This document shows, in pieces, positions 13,701-25,126 of a DNA stretch of 64,000 bases (its first letter is position 1; each line of letters opens with the position of its first letter). The stretch is taken from positions 8,263,501 through 8,327,500 of the forward strand of contig OU612074.1 in NCBI GenBank assembly GCA_914767715.1, read 5' to 3'. Below the pieces are notes generated by a model. The model searched no databases. It worked only from the letters and a program-made list of their open reading frames with translations, and had not been told where the DNA came from. A program made the translations under genes and the position numbers. This DNA comes from Membranipora membranacea (Eukaryota > Bryozoa > Gymnolaemata > Cheilostomatida > Membraniporidae).

Positions 13701-14071
13701 GTTCTCCGTCAGCGCCAACTTTAACGACGTCCACTTTCACACTAAAAAAACATGCCAAACGGCAGCAGTAAAAAATTAAATCTCTGTCGCAATCATACCT
13801 AACTCCGACCAGTTCAAGCCCCCATGGACCTTATTTGAAATCCAGAATATGGAGATCCTCGGATAACCTGGTGGCTAATTAAGCTGACTTTAAATTTTCA
13901 AAAATATACCAAGGGTGGGTATCATGGTTTTTTTTCGCTCGGGTCAAAAAGTAGATTTGCTTCCAACCTACCTCATTAGGAGGAGCAACTCCTGCTTGTC
14001 TCAAATCTGAAATCCGTTTGGCTCTGTGGGTCTCCGTTCTCCGTCAGCGCCAACTTTAACGACGTCCACTT
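10722..14071 (+). repeat. 10-monomer higher-order repeat, copy 1 (3,350 bp)
   Basis: Ten monomers carry a distinctive ordered set of variants. In order: (1) TTGTTTG with AGCTGG and CATTAGG; (2) plain; (3) AATCCTACC with AACATGG; (4) CCTTACTCC with GAGATTCTC; (5) AGCTGG with GCTTTCAACC; (6) CTCAGGTC with ATAAAGAGG; (7) AATCTTC with GCTCGTCTC and GGGCCTCC; (8) AAATCAGA with CTCCATTC; (9) ATCGAACTCC with AATTCTC; (10) CCCATGGACC with AAGTAGA and CATTAGG. The same order follows immediately in the next 3,350 bp. The left boundary coincides with the A-to-B switch. Confidence 0.93.
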
Positions 14072-17000
14072 TCACACTAAAAAAACATGCCAAACGGCAG
14101 CAGTAAAAAATTAAATCTCTGTCGCAATCATACCTAACTCCGACCAGTTCAAGCCCCCAAGGACCTTGTTTGAAATCCAGAATATGGAGATCCTCGGATA
14201 AGCTGGTGGCTAATTAAGCTGACTTTAAATTTTCAAAAATATACCAAGGGTGGGTATCATGGTTTTTTTTCGCTCGGGTCAAAAAATAGATTTGCTTCCA
14301 ACCTACCTCATTAGGAGGAGCAACTCCTGCTTGTCTCAAATCTGAAATCCGTTTGGCTCTGTGGGTCTCCGTTCTCCGTCAGCGCCAACTTTAACGACGT
14401 CCACTTTCACACTAAAAAAACATGCCAAACGGCAGCAGTAAAAAATTAAATCTCTGTCGCAATCATACCTAACTCCGACCAGTTCAAGCCCCCAAGGACC
14501 TTATTTGAAATCCAGAATATGGAGATCCTCGGATAACCTGGTGGCTAATTAAGCTGACTTTAAATTTTCAAAAATATACCAAGGGTGGGTATCATGGTTT
14601 TTTTTCGCTCGGGTCAAAAAATAGATTTGCTTCCAACCTACCTCATAAGGAGGAGCAACTCCTGCTTGTCTCAACTCTGAAATCCGTTTGGCTCTGTGGG
14701 TCTCCGTTCTCCGTCAGCGCCAACTTTAACGACGTCCACTTTCACACTAAAAAAACATGCCAAACGGCAGCAGTAAAAAATTAAATCTCTGTCGCAATCC
14801 TACCTAACTCCGACCAGTTCAAGCCCCCAAGGACCTTATTTGAAATCCAGAACATGGAGATCCTCGGATAACCTGGTGGCTAATTAAGCTGACTTTAAAT
14901 TTTCAAAAATATACCAAGGGTGGGTATCATGGTTTTTTTTCGCTCGGGTCAAAAAATAGATTTGCTTCCAACCTACCTCATAAGGAGGAGCAACTCCTGC
15001 TTGTCTCAAATCTGAAATCCGTTTGGCTCTGTGGGTCTCCGTTCTCCGTCAGCGCCAACTTTAACGACGTCCACTTTCACACTAAAAAAACATGCCAAAC
15101 GGCAGCAGTAAAAAATTAAATCTCTGTCGCAATCATACCTTACTCCGACCAGTTCAAGCCCCCAAGGACCTTATTTGAAATCCAGAATATGGAGATTCTC
15201 GGATAACCTGGTGGCTAATTAAGCTGACTTTAAATTTTCAAAAATATACCAAGGGTGGGTATCATGGTTTTTTTTCGCTCGGGTCAAAAAATAGATTTGC
15301 TTCCAACCTACCTCATAAGGAGGAGCAACTCCTGCTTGTCTCAAATCTGAAATCCGTTTGGCTCTGTGGGTCTCCGTTCTCCGTCAGCGCCAACTTTAAC
15401 GACGTCCACTTTCACACTAAAAAAACATGCCAAACGGCAGCAGTAAAAAATTAAATCTCTGTCGCAATCATACCTAACTCCGACCAGTTCAAGCCCCCAA
15501 GGACCTTATTTGAAATCCAGAATATGGAGATCCTCGGATAAGCTGGTGGCTAATTAAGCTGACTTTAAATTTTCAAAAATATACCAAGGGTGGGTATCAT
15601 GGTTTTTTTTCGCTCGGGTCAAAAAATAGATTTGCTTTCAACCTACCTCATAAGGAGGAGCAACTCCTGCTTGTCTCAAATCTGAAATCCGTTTGGCTCT
15701 GTGGGTCTCCGTTCTCCGTCAGCGCCAACTTTAACGACGTCCACTTTCACACTAAAAAAACATGCCAAACGGCAGCAGTAAAAAATTAAATCTCTGTCGC
15801 AATCATACCTAACTCCGACCAGTTCAAGCCCCCAAGGACCTTATTTGAAATCCAGAATATGGAGATCCTCGGATAACCTGGTGGCTAATTAAGCTGACTT
15901 TAAATTTTCAAAAATATACCAAGGGTGGGTATCATGGTTTTTTTTCGCTCAGGTCAAAAAATAGATTTGCTTCCAACCTACCTCATAAAGAGGAGCAACT
16001 CCTGCTTGTCTCAAATCTGAAATCCGTTTGGCTCTGTGGGTCTCCGTTCTCCGTCAGCGCCAACTTTAACGACGTCCACTTTCACACTAAAAAAACATGC
16101 CAAACGGCAGCAGTAAAAAATTAAATCTCTGTCGCAATCATACCTAACTCCGACCAGTTCAAGCCCCCAAGGACCTTATTTGAAATCCAGAATATGGAGA
16201 TCCTCGGATAAGCTGGTGGCTAATTAAGCTGACTTTAAATCTTCAAAAATATACCAAGGGTGGGTATCATGGTTTTTTTTCGCTCGGGTCAAAAAATAGA
16301 TTTGCTTCCAACCTACCTCATAAGGAGGAGCAACTCCTGCTCGTCTCAAATCTGAAATCCGTTTGGCTCTGTGGGCCTCCGTTCTCCGTCAGCGCCAACT
16401 TTAACGACGTCCACTTTCACACTAAAAAAACATGCCAAACGGCAGCAGTAAAAAATTAAATCTCTGTCGCAATCATACCTAACTCCGACCAGTTCAAGCC
16501 CCCAAGGACCTTATTTGAAATCCAGAATATGGAGATCCTCGGATAACCTGGTGGCTAATTAAGCTGACTTTAAATTTTCAAAAATATACCAAGGGTGGGT
16601 ATCATGGTTTTTTTTCGCTCGGGTCAAAAATCAGATTTGCTTCCAACCTACCTCATAAGGAGGAGCAACTCCTGCTTGTCTCAAATCTGAAATCCGTTTG
16701 GCTCTGTGGGTCTCCATTCTCCGTCAGCGCCAACTTTAACGACGTCCACTTTCACACTAAAAAAACATGCCAAACGGCAGCAGTAAAAAATTAAATCTCT
16801 GTCGCAATCATACCTAACTCCGACCAGTTCAAGCCCCCAAGGACCTTATTTGAAATCCAGAATATCGAACTCCTCGGATAACCTGGTGGCTAATTAAGCT
16901 GACTTTAAATTCTCAAAAATATACCAAGGGTGGGTATCATGGTTTTTTTTCGCTCGGGTCAAAAAATAGATTTGCTTCCAACCTACCTCATAAGGAGGAG

Positions 17001-17421
17001 CAACTCCTGCTTGTCTCAAATCTGAAATCCGTTTGGCTCTGTGGGTCTCCGTTCTCCGTCAGCGCCAACTTTAACGACGTCCACTTTCACACTAAAAAAA
17101 CATGCCAAACGGCAGCAGTAAAAAATTAAATCTCTGTCGCAATCATACCTAACTCCGACCAGTTCAAGCCCCCATGGACCTTATTTGAAATCCAGAATAT
17201 GGAGATCCTCGGATAACCTGGTGGCTAATTAAGCTGACTTTAAATTTTCAAAAATATACCAAGGGTGGGTATCATGGTTTTTTTTCGCTCGGGTCAAAAA
17301 GTAGATTTGCTTCCAACCTACCTCATTAGGAGGAGCAACTCCTGCTTGTCTCAAATCTGAAATCCGTTTGGCTCTGTGGGTCTCCGTTCTCCGTCAGCGC
17401 CAACTTTAACGACGTCCACTT
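14072..17421 (+). repeat. 10-monomer higher-order repeat, copy 2 (3,350 bp)
   Basis: Every marker of copy 1 recurs at an offset of exactly 3,350 bp, for example 11450 and 14800 (C in AATCC), and 13825 and 17175 (T in CCCATGG). By eye only one difference was found across the block: C at 14675 against A at 11325. The next block lacks the TTGTTTG marker (A at the position equivalent to 14168), so the near-perfect identity ends close to 17.5 kb. About 99.9% identity over 3.35 kb, against clear divergence between monomers inside the block, is diagnostic of a recent segmental tandem duplication. Confidence 0.93.
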
Positions 17422-18426
17422 TCACACTAAAAAAACATGCCAAACGGCAGCAGTAAAAAATTAAATCTCTGTCGCAATCATACCTAACTCCGACCAGTTC
17501 AAGCCCCCAAGGACCTTATTTGAAATCCAGAATATGGAGATCCTCGGATAACCTGGTGGCTAATTAAGCTGACTTTAAATTTTCAAAAATATACCAAGGG
17601 TGGGTATCATGGTTTTTTTTCGCTCGGGTCAAAAAATAGATTTGCTTCCAACCTACCTCATAAGGAGGAGCAACTCCTGCTTGTCTCAAATCTGAAATCC
17701 GTTTGGCTCTGTGGGTCTCCGTTCTCCGTCAGCGCCAACTTTAACGACGTCCACTTTCACACTAAAAAAACATGCCAAACGGCAGCAGTAAAAAATTAAA
17801 TCTCTGTCGCAATCATACCTAACTCCGACCAGTTCAAGCCCCCAAGGACCTTATTTGAAATCCAGAATATGGAGATCCTCGGATAAGCTGGTGGCTAATT
17901 AAGCTGACTTTAAATTTTCAAAAATATACCAAGGGTGGGTATCATGGTTTTTTTTCGCTCGGGTCAAAAATCAGATTTGCTTCCAACCTACCTCATAAGG
18001 AGGAGCAACTCCTGCTTGTCTCAAATCTGAAATCCGTTTGGCTCTGTGGGTCTCCGTTCTCCGTCAGCGCCAACTTTAACGACGTCCACTTTCACACTAA
18101 AAAAACATGCCAAACGGCAGCAGTAAAAAATTAAATCTCTGTTGCAATCATACCTAACTCCGACCAGTTCAAGCCCCCATGGACCTTATTTGAAATCCAG
18201 AATATGGAGATCCTCGGATAACCTGGTGGCTAATTAAGCTGACTTTAAATTTTCAAAAATATACCAAGGGTGGGTATCATGGTTTTTTTTCGCTCGGGTC
18301 AAAAAGTAGATTTGCTTCCAACCTACCTCATAAGGAGGAGCAACTCCTGCTTGTCTCAAATCTGAAATCCGTTTGGCTCTGTGGGTCTCCGTTCTCCGTC
18401 AGCGCCAACTTTAACGACGTCCACTT
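17422..18426 (+). repeat. Three extra monomers between HOR iterations
   Basis: Three monomers separate copy 2 of the 10-monomer block from the next recognisable iteration. The first is plain. The second (17757-18091) has AGCTGG and an AAATCAGA variant as in block position 8. The third (18092-18426) has CCCATGG and AAGTAGA as in block position 10, plus a private GTTGCAATC. They look like a partial copy of the end of the block and explain why the next marker spacing is 12 monomers (4,020 bp, 14800 to 18820) rather than 9. Confidence 0.65.
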
Positions 18427-21400
18427 TCACACTAAAAAAACATGCCAAACGGCAGCAGTAAAAAATTAAATCTCTGTCGCAATCATACCTAACTCCGACC
18501 AGTTCAAGCCCCCAAGGACCTTATTTGAAATCCAGAATATGGAGATCCTCGGATAACCTGGTGGCTAATTAAGCTGACTTTAAATTTTCAAAAATATACC
18601 AAGGGTGGGTATCATGGTTTTTTTTCGCTCGGGTCAAAAAATAGATTTGCTTCCAACCTACCTCATAAGGAGGAGCAACTCCTGCTTGTCTCAAATCTGA
18701 AATCCGTTTGGCTCTGTGGGTCTCCGTTCTCCGTCAGCGCCAACTTTAACGACGTCCACTTTCACACTAAAAAAACATGCCATACGGCAGCAGTAAAAAA
18801 TTAAATCTCTGTCGCAATCCTACCTAACTCCGACCAGTTCAAGCCCCCAAGGACCTTATTTGAAATCCAGAACATGGAGATCCTCGGATAACCTGGTGGC
18901 TAATTAAGCTGACTTTAAATTTTCAAAAATATACCAAGGGTGGGTATCATGGTTTTTTTTCGCTCGGGTCAAAAAATAGATTTGCTTCCAACCTACCTCA
19001 TAAGGAGGAGCAACTCCTGCTTGTCTCAAATCTGAAATCCGTTTGGCTCTGTGGGTCTCCGTTCTCCGTCAGCGCCAACTTTAACGACGTCCACTTTCAC
19101 ACTAAAAAAACATGCCAAACGGCAGCAGTAAAAAATTAAATCTCTGTCGCAATCATACCTAACTCCGACCAGTTCAAGCCCCCAAGGACCTTATTTGAAA
19201 TCCAGAATATGGAGATTCTCGGATAACCTGGTGGCTAATTAAGCTGACTTTAAATTTTCAAAAATATACCAAGGGTGGGTATCATGGTTTTTTTTCGCTC
19301 GGGTCAAAAAATAGATTTGCTTCCAACCTACCTCATAAGGAGGAGCAACTCCTGCTTGTCTCAAATCTGAAATCCGTTTGGCTCTGTGGGTCTCCGTTCT
19401 CCGTCAGCGCCAACTTTAACGACGTCCACTTTCACACTAAAAAAACATGCCAAACGGCAGCAGTAAAAAATTAAATCTCTGTCGCAATCATACCTAACTC
19501 CGACCAGTTCAAGCCCCCAAGGACCTTATTTGAAATCCAGAATATGGAGATCCTCGGATAACCTGGTGGCTAATTAAGCTGACTTTAAATTTTCAAAAAT
19601 ATACCAAGGGTGGGTATCATGGTTTTTTTTCGCTCGGGTCAAAAAATAGATTTGCTTCCAACCTACCTCATAAGGAGGAGCAACTCCTGCTTGTCTCAAA
19701 TCTGAAATCCGTTTGGCTCTGTGGGTCTCCGTTCTCCGTCAGCGCCAACTTTAACGACGTCCACTTTCACACTAAAAAAACATGCCAAACGGCAGCAGTA
19801 AAAAATTAAATCTCTGTCGCAATCATACCTAACTCCGACCAGTTCAAGCCCCCAAGGACATTATTTGAAATCCAGAATATGGAGATCCTCGGATAACCTG
19901 GTGGCTAATTAAGCTGACTTTAAATTTTCAAAAATATACCAAGGGTGGGTATCATGGTTTTTTTTCGCTCGGGTCAAAAAATAGATTTGCTTCCAACCTA
20001 CCTCATAAGGAGGAGCAACTCCTGCTTGTCTCAAATCTGAAATCCGTTTGGCTCTGTGGGTCTCCGTTCTCCGTCAGCGCCAACTTTAACGACGTCCACT
20101 TTCCCACTAAAAAAACATGCCAAACGGCAGCAGTAAAAAATTAAATCTCTGTCGCAATCATACCTAACTCCGACCAGTTCAAGCCCCCAAGGACCTTATT
20201 TGAATTCCAGAATATGGAGATCCTCGGATAACCTGGTGGCTAATTAAGCTGACTTTAAATCTTCAAAAATATACCAAGGGTGGGTATCATGGTTTTTTTT
20301 CGCTCGGGTCAAAAAATAGATTTGCTTCCAACCTACCTCATAAGGAGGAGCAACTCCTGCTCGTCTCAAATCTGAAATCCGTTTGGCTCTGTGGGTCTCC
20401 GTTCTCCGTCAGCGCCAACTTTAACGACGTCCACTTTCACACTAAAAAAACATGCCAAACGGCAGCAGTAAAAAATTAAATCTCTGTCGCAATCATACCA
20501 AACTCCGACCAGTTCAAGCCCCCAAGGACCTTATTTGAAATCCAGAATATGGAGATCCTCGGATAACCTGGTGGCTAATTAAGCTGACTTTAAATTTTCA
20601 AAAATATACCAAGGGTGGGTATCATGGTTTTTTTTCGCTCGGGTCAAAAATCAGATTTGCTTCCAACCTACCTCATAAGGAGGAGCAACTCCTGCTTGTC
20701 TCAAATCTGAAATCCGTTTGGCTCTGTGGGTCTCCATTCTCCGTCAGCGCCAACTTTAACGACGTCCACTTTCACACTAAAAAAACATGCCAAACGGCAG
20801 CAGTAAAAAATTAAATCTCTGTCGCAATCATACCTAACTCCGACCAGTTCAAGCCCCCAAGGACCTTATTTGAAATCCAGATTATCGAGATCCTCGGATA
20901 ACCTGGTGGCTAATTAAGCTGACTTTAAATTTTCAAAAATATACCAAGGGTGGGTATCATGGTTTTTTTTCGCTCGGGTCAAAAAATAGATTTGCTTCCA
21001 ACCTACCTCATAAGGAGGAGCAACTCCTGCTTGTCTCAAATCTGAAATCCGTTTGGCTCTGTGGGTCTCCGTTCTCCGTCAGCGCCAACTTTAACGACGT
21101 CCACTTTCACACTAAAAAAACATGCCAAACGGCAGCAGTAAAAAATTAAATCTCTGTCGCAATCATACCTAACTCCGACCAGTTCAAGCCCCCATGGACC
21201 TTATTTGAAATCCAGAATATGGAGATCCTCGGATAACCTGGTGGCTAATTAAGCTGACTTTAAATTTTCAAAAATATACCAAGGGTGGGTATCATGGTTT
21301 TTTTTCGCTCGGGTCAAAAAGTAGATTTGCTTCCAACCTACCTCATTAGGAGGAGCAACTCCTGCTTGTCTCAAATCTGAAATCCGTTTGGCTCTGTGGG

Positions 21401-21441
21401 TCTCCGTTCTCCGTCAGCGCCAACTTTAACGACGTCCACTT
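18427..21441 (+). repeat. Decayed third iteration of the 10-monomer HOR (block positions 2-10)
   Basis: Nine monomers follow the same order as block positions 2 to 10, but with losses and private changes. AATCCTACC/AACATGG is at about 18820, GAGATTCTC at about 19215, AATCTTC and GCTCGTCTC near 20260-20360, AAATCAGA and CTCCATTC near 20650-20740, an ATCGAG variant near 20885, and CCCATGG, AAGTAGA and CATTAGG near 21195-21350. Markers of block positions 5 and 6 are absent. Private changes include CATACGGC (18783), ACATTATTT (19860) and TTCCCAC (20104). This is an older relative of the two near-identical copies to its left. Confidence 0.75.
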
Positions 21442-22446
21442 TCACACTAAAAAAACATGCCAAACGGCAGCAGTAAAAAATTAAATCTCTGTCGCAATCA
21501 TACCTAACTCCGACCAGTTCAAGCCCCCAAGGACCTTATTTGAAATCCAGAATATGGAGATCCTCGGATAACCTGGTGGCTAATTAAGCTGACTTTAAAT
21601 TTTCAAAAATATACCAAGGGTGGGTATCATGGTTTTTTTTCGCTCGGGTCAAAAAATAGATTTGCTTCCAACCTACCTCATAAGGAGGAGCAACTCCTGC
21701 TTGTCTCAAATCTGAAATCCGTTTGGCTCTGTGGGTCTCCGTTCTCCGTCAGCGCCAACTTTAACGACGTCCACTTTCACACTAAAAAAACATGCCAAAC
21801 GGCAGCAGTAAAAACTTAAATCTCTGTCGCAATCCTACCTAACTCCGACCAGTTCAAGCCCCCAAGGACCTTATTTGAAATCCAGAACATGGAGATCCTC
21901 GGATAACCTGGTGGCTAATTAAGCTGACTTTAAATTTTCAAAAATATACCAAGGGTGGGTATCATGGTTTTTTTTCGCTCGGGTCAAAAAATAGATTTGC
22001 TTCCAACCTACCTCATAAGGAGGAGCAACTCCTGCTTGTCTCAAATCTGAAATCCGTTTGGCTCTGTGGGTCTCCGTTCTCCGTCAGCGCCAACTTTAAC
22101 GACGTCCACTTTCACACTAAAAAAACATGCCAAACGGCAGCAGTAAAAAATCAAATCTCTGTCGCAATCATACCTAACTCCGACCAGTTCAAGCCCCCAA
22201 GGACCTTATTTGAAATCCAGAATATGGAGATTCTCGGATAACCTGGTGGCTAATTAAGCTGACTTTAAATTTTCAAAAATATACCAAGGGTGGGTATCAT
22301 GGTTTTTTTTCGCTCGGGTCAAAAAATAGATTTGCTTCCAACCTACCTCATAAGGAGGAGCAACTCCTGCTTGTCTCAAATCTGAAATCCGTTTGGCTCT
22401 GTGGGTCTCCGTTCTCCGTCAGCGCCAACTTTAACGACGTCCACTT
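21442..22446 (+). repeat. Partial fourth iteration of the 10-monomer HOR (block positions 2-4)
   Basis: A plain monomer is followed by one with AATCCTACC and AACATGG (C at 21835, exactly nine monomers after 18820) and one with GAGATTCTC (near 22230). This is the order of block positions 2, 3 and 4. Private changes (AAAACTTAAA near 21815, AAATCAAATC near 22150) show independent decay. Beyond this the markers stop and the array becomes irregular. Confidence 0.7.
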
Positions 22447-25126
22447 TCACACTAAAAAAACATGCCAAACGGCAGCAGTAAAAAATTAAATCTCTGTCGC
22501 AATCATACCTAACTCCGACCAGTTCAAGCCCCCAAGGACCTTATTTGAAATCCAGAATATGGAGATCCTCGGATGACCTGGTGGCTAATTAAGCTGACTT
22601 TAAATTTTCAAAAATATACCAAGGGTGGGTATCATGGTTTTTTTTCGCTCGGTTCAAAAAATAGATTTGCTTCCAACCTACCTCATAAGGAGGAGCAACT
22701 CCTGCTTGTCTCAAATCTGAAATCCGTTTGGCTCTGTGGGTCTCCGTTCTCCGTCAGCGCCAACTTTAACGACGTCCACTTTCCCACTAAAAAAACATGC
22801 CAAACGGCAGCAGTAAAAAATTAAATCTCTGTCGCAATCATACCTAACTCCGACCAGTTCAAGCCCCCAAGGACCTTATTTGAAATCCAGAATATGGAGA
22901 TCCTCGGATAACCTGGTGGCTAATTAAGCTGACTTTAAATTTTCAAAAATATACCAAGGGTGGGTATCATGGTTTTTTTTCGCTCGGGTCAAAAAATAGA
23001 TTTGCTTCCAACCTACCTCATAAGGAGGAGCAACTCCTGCTTGTCTCAAATCTGAAATCCGTTTGGCTCTGTGGGTCTCCGTTCTCCGTCAGCGCCAACT
23101 TTAACGACGTCCACTTTCACACTAAAAAAACATGCCAAACGGCAGCAGTAAAAAATTAAATCTCTGTCGCAATCATACCTAACTCCGACCAGTTCAAGCC
23201 CCCAAGGACCTTATTTGAAATCCAGAATATGGAGATCCTCGGAAAAGCTGGTGGCTAATTAAGCTGACTTTAAATTTTCAAAAATATACCAAGGGTGGGT
23301 ATCATGGTTTTTTTTCGCTCGGGTCAAAAAATAGATTTGCTTCCAACCTACCTCATAAGGAAGAGCAACTCCTGCTTGTCTCAAATCTGAAATCCCTTTG
23401 GCTCTGTGGGTCTCCGTTCTCCGTCAGCGCCAACTTTAACGACGTCCACTTTCACACTAAAAAAACATGCCAAACGGCAGCAGTAAAAAATTAAATCTCT
23501 GTCGCAATCATACCTAACTCCGACCAGTTCAAGCCCCCAAGGACCTTATTTGAAATCCAGAATATGGAGATCCTCGGATAACCTGGTGGCTAATTAAGCT
23601 GACTTTAAATTTTCAAAAATATACCAAGGGTGGGTATCATGGTTTTTTTTCGCTCGGGTCAAAAAATAGATTTGCTTTCAACCTACCTCATAAGGAGGAG
23701 CAACTCCTGCTTGTCTCAAATCTGAAATCCGTTTGGCTCTGTGGGTCTCCGTTCTCCGTCAGCGCCAACTTTAACGACGTCCACTTTCACACTAAAAAAA
23801 CATGCCAAACGGCAGCAGTAAAAAATTAAATCTCTGTCGCAATCATACCTAGCTCCGACCAGTTCAAGCCCCCAAGGACCTTATTTGAAATCCAGAATAT
23901 GGAGATCCTCGGATAACCTGGTGGCTAATTAAGCTGACTTTAAATTTTCAAAAATATACCAAGGGTGGGTATCATGGTTTTTTGTCGCTCGGGTCAAAAA
24001 ATAGATTTGCTTCCAACCTACCTCATAAGGAGGAGCAACTCCTGCTTGTCTCAAATCTGAAATCCGTTTGGCTCTGTGGGTCTCCGTTCTCCGTCAGCGC
24101 CAACTTTAACGACGTCCACTTTCCCACTAAAAAAACATGCCAAACGGCAGCAGTAAAAAATTAAATCTCTGTCGCAATCATACCTAACTCCGACCAGTTC
24201 AAGCCCCCAAGGACCTTATTTGAATTCCAGAATATGGAGATCCTCGGATAACCTGGTGGCTAATTAAGCTGACTTTAAATTTTCAAAAATATACCAAGGG
24301 TGGGTATCATGGTTTTTTTTCGCTCGGGTCAAAAAATAGATTTGCTTCCAACCTACCTCATAAGGAGGAGCAACTCCTGCTTGTCTCAAATCTGAAATCC
24401 GTTTGGCTCTGTGGGTCTCCGTTCTCCGTCAGCGCCAACTTTAACGACGTCCACTTTAACACTAAAAAAACATGCCAAACGGCAGCAGTAAAAAATTAAA
24501 TCTCTGTCGCAATCATACCTAACTCCGACCAGTTCAAGCCCCCAAGGACCTTATTTGAAATCCAGAATATGGAGATCCTCGGATAACATGGTGGCTAATT
24601 AAGCTGACTTTAAATTTTCAAAAATATACCAAGGGTGGGTATCATGGTTTTTTTTCGCTCGGGTCAAAAAATAGATTTGCTTCCAACCTACCTCATAAGG
24701 AGGAGCAACTCCTGCTTGTCTCAAATCTGAAATCCGTTTGGCTTTGTGGGTCTCCGTTCTCCGTCAGCGCCAACTTTAACGACGTCCACTTTCACACTAA
24801 AAAAACATGCCAAACGGCAGCAGTAAAAAATTAAATCTCTGTCGCAATCATACCTAGCTCCGACCAGTTCAAGCCCCCAAGGACCTTATTTGAAATCCAG
24901 AATATGGAGATCCTCGGATAACCTGGTGGCTAATTAAGCTGACTTTAAATTTTCAAAAATATACCAAGGGTGGGTATCATGGTTTTTTTTCGCTCGGGTC
25001 AAAAAATAGATTTGCTTCCAACCTACTTCATAAGGAGGAGCAAGTCCTGCTTGTCTCAAATCTGAAATCCGTTTGGCTCTGTGGGTCTCCGTTCTCCGTC
25101 AGCGCCAACTTTAACGACGTCCACTT
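22447..25126 (+). repeat. Irregular B-type stretch (8 monomers)
   Basis: Eight monomers without a clear block order. Notable variants are GGATGACC at 22571-22578, GGTTCAAAA near 22652, AAAAGCTGG near 23244, GGAAGAGC with AATCCCTTTGG (23360-23400; a similar pair recurs near 31065-31100), TTTTGTCGC at 23984, and CTAGCTCC at about 23850 and 24856. The monomer at 24122 shares TTCCCAC and a TGAATTCCAG change with the monomer at 20102, exactly 12 monomers earlier. No gene or other feature is present. Confidence 0.8.

Noticed and set aside
22573-22824. 83-codon open frame on the + strand
   Set aside because: It is satellite read-through. An A-to-G change makes an ATG (GGATGACC) inside a stretch that is open in every B monomer from unit position 103 to position 40 of the next unit (about 91 codons, normally without a start). 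The period of 335 is not a multiple of 3, so the frame is not kept between monomers.
23982-24164. 60-codon open frame on the + strand
   Set aside because: It begins at a TTG created by a T-to-G change in the T8 tract (23984) and then follows the same satellite frame. There is no sign of a coding gene.
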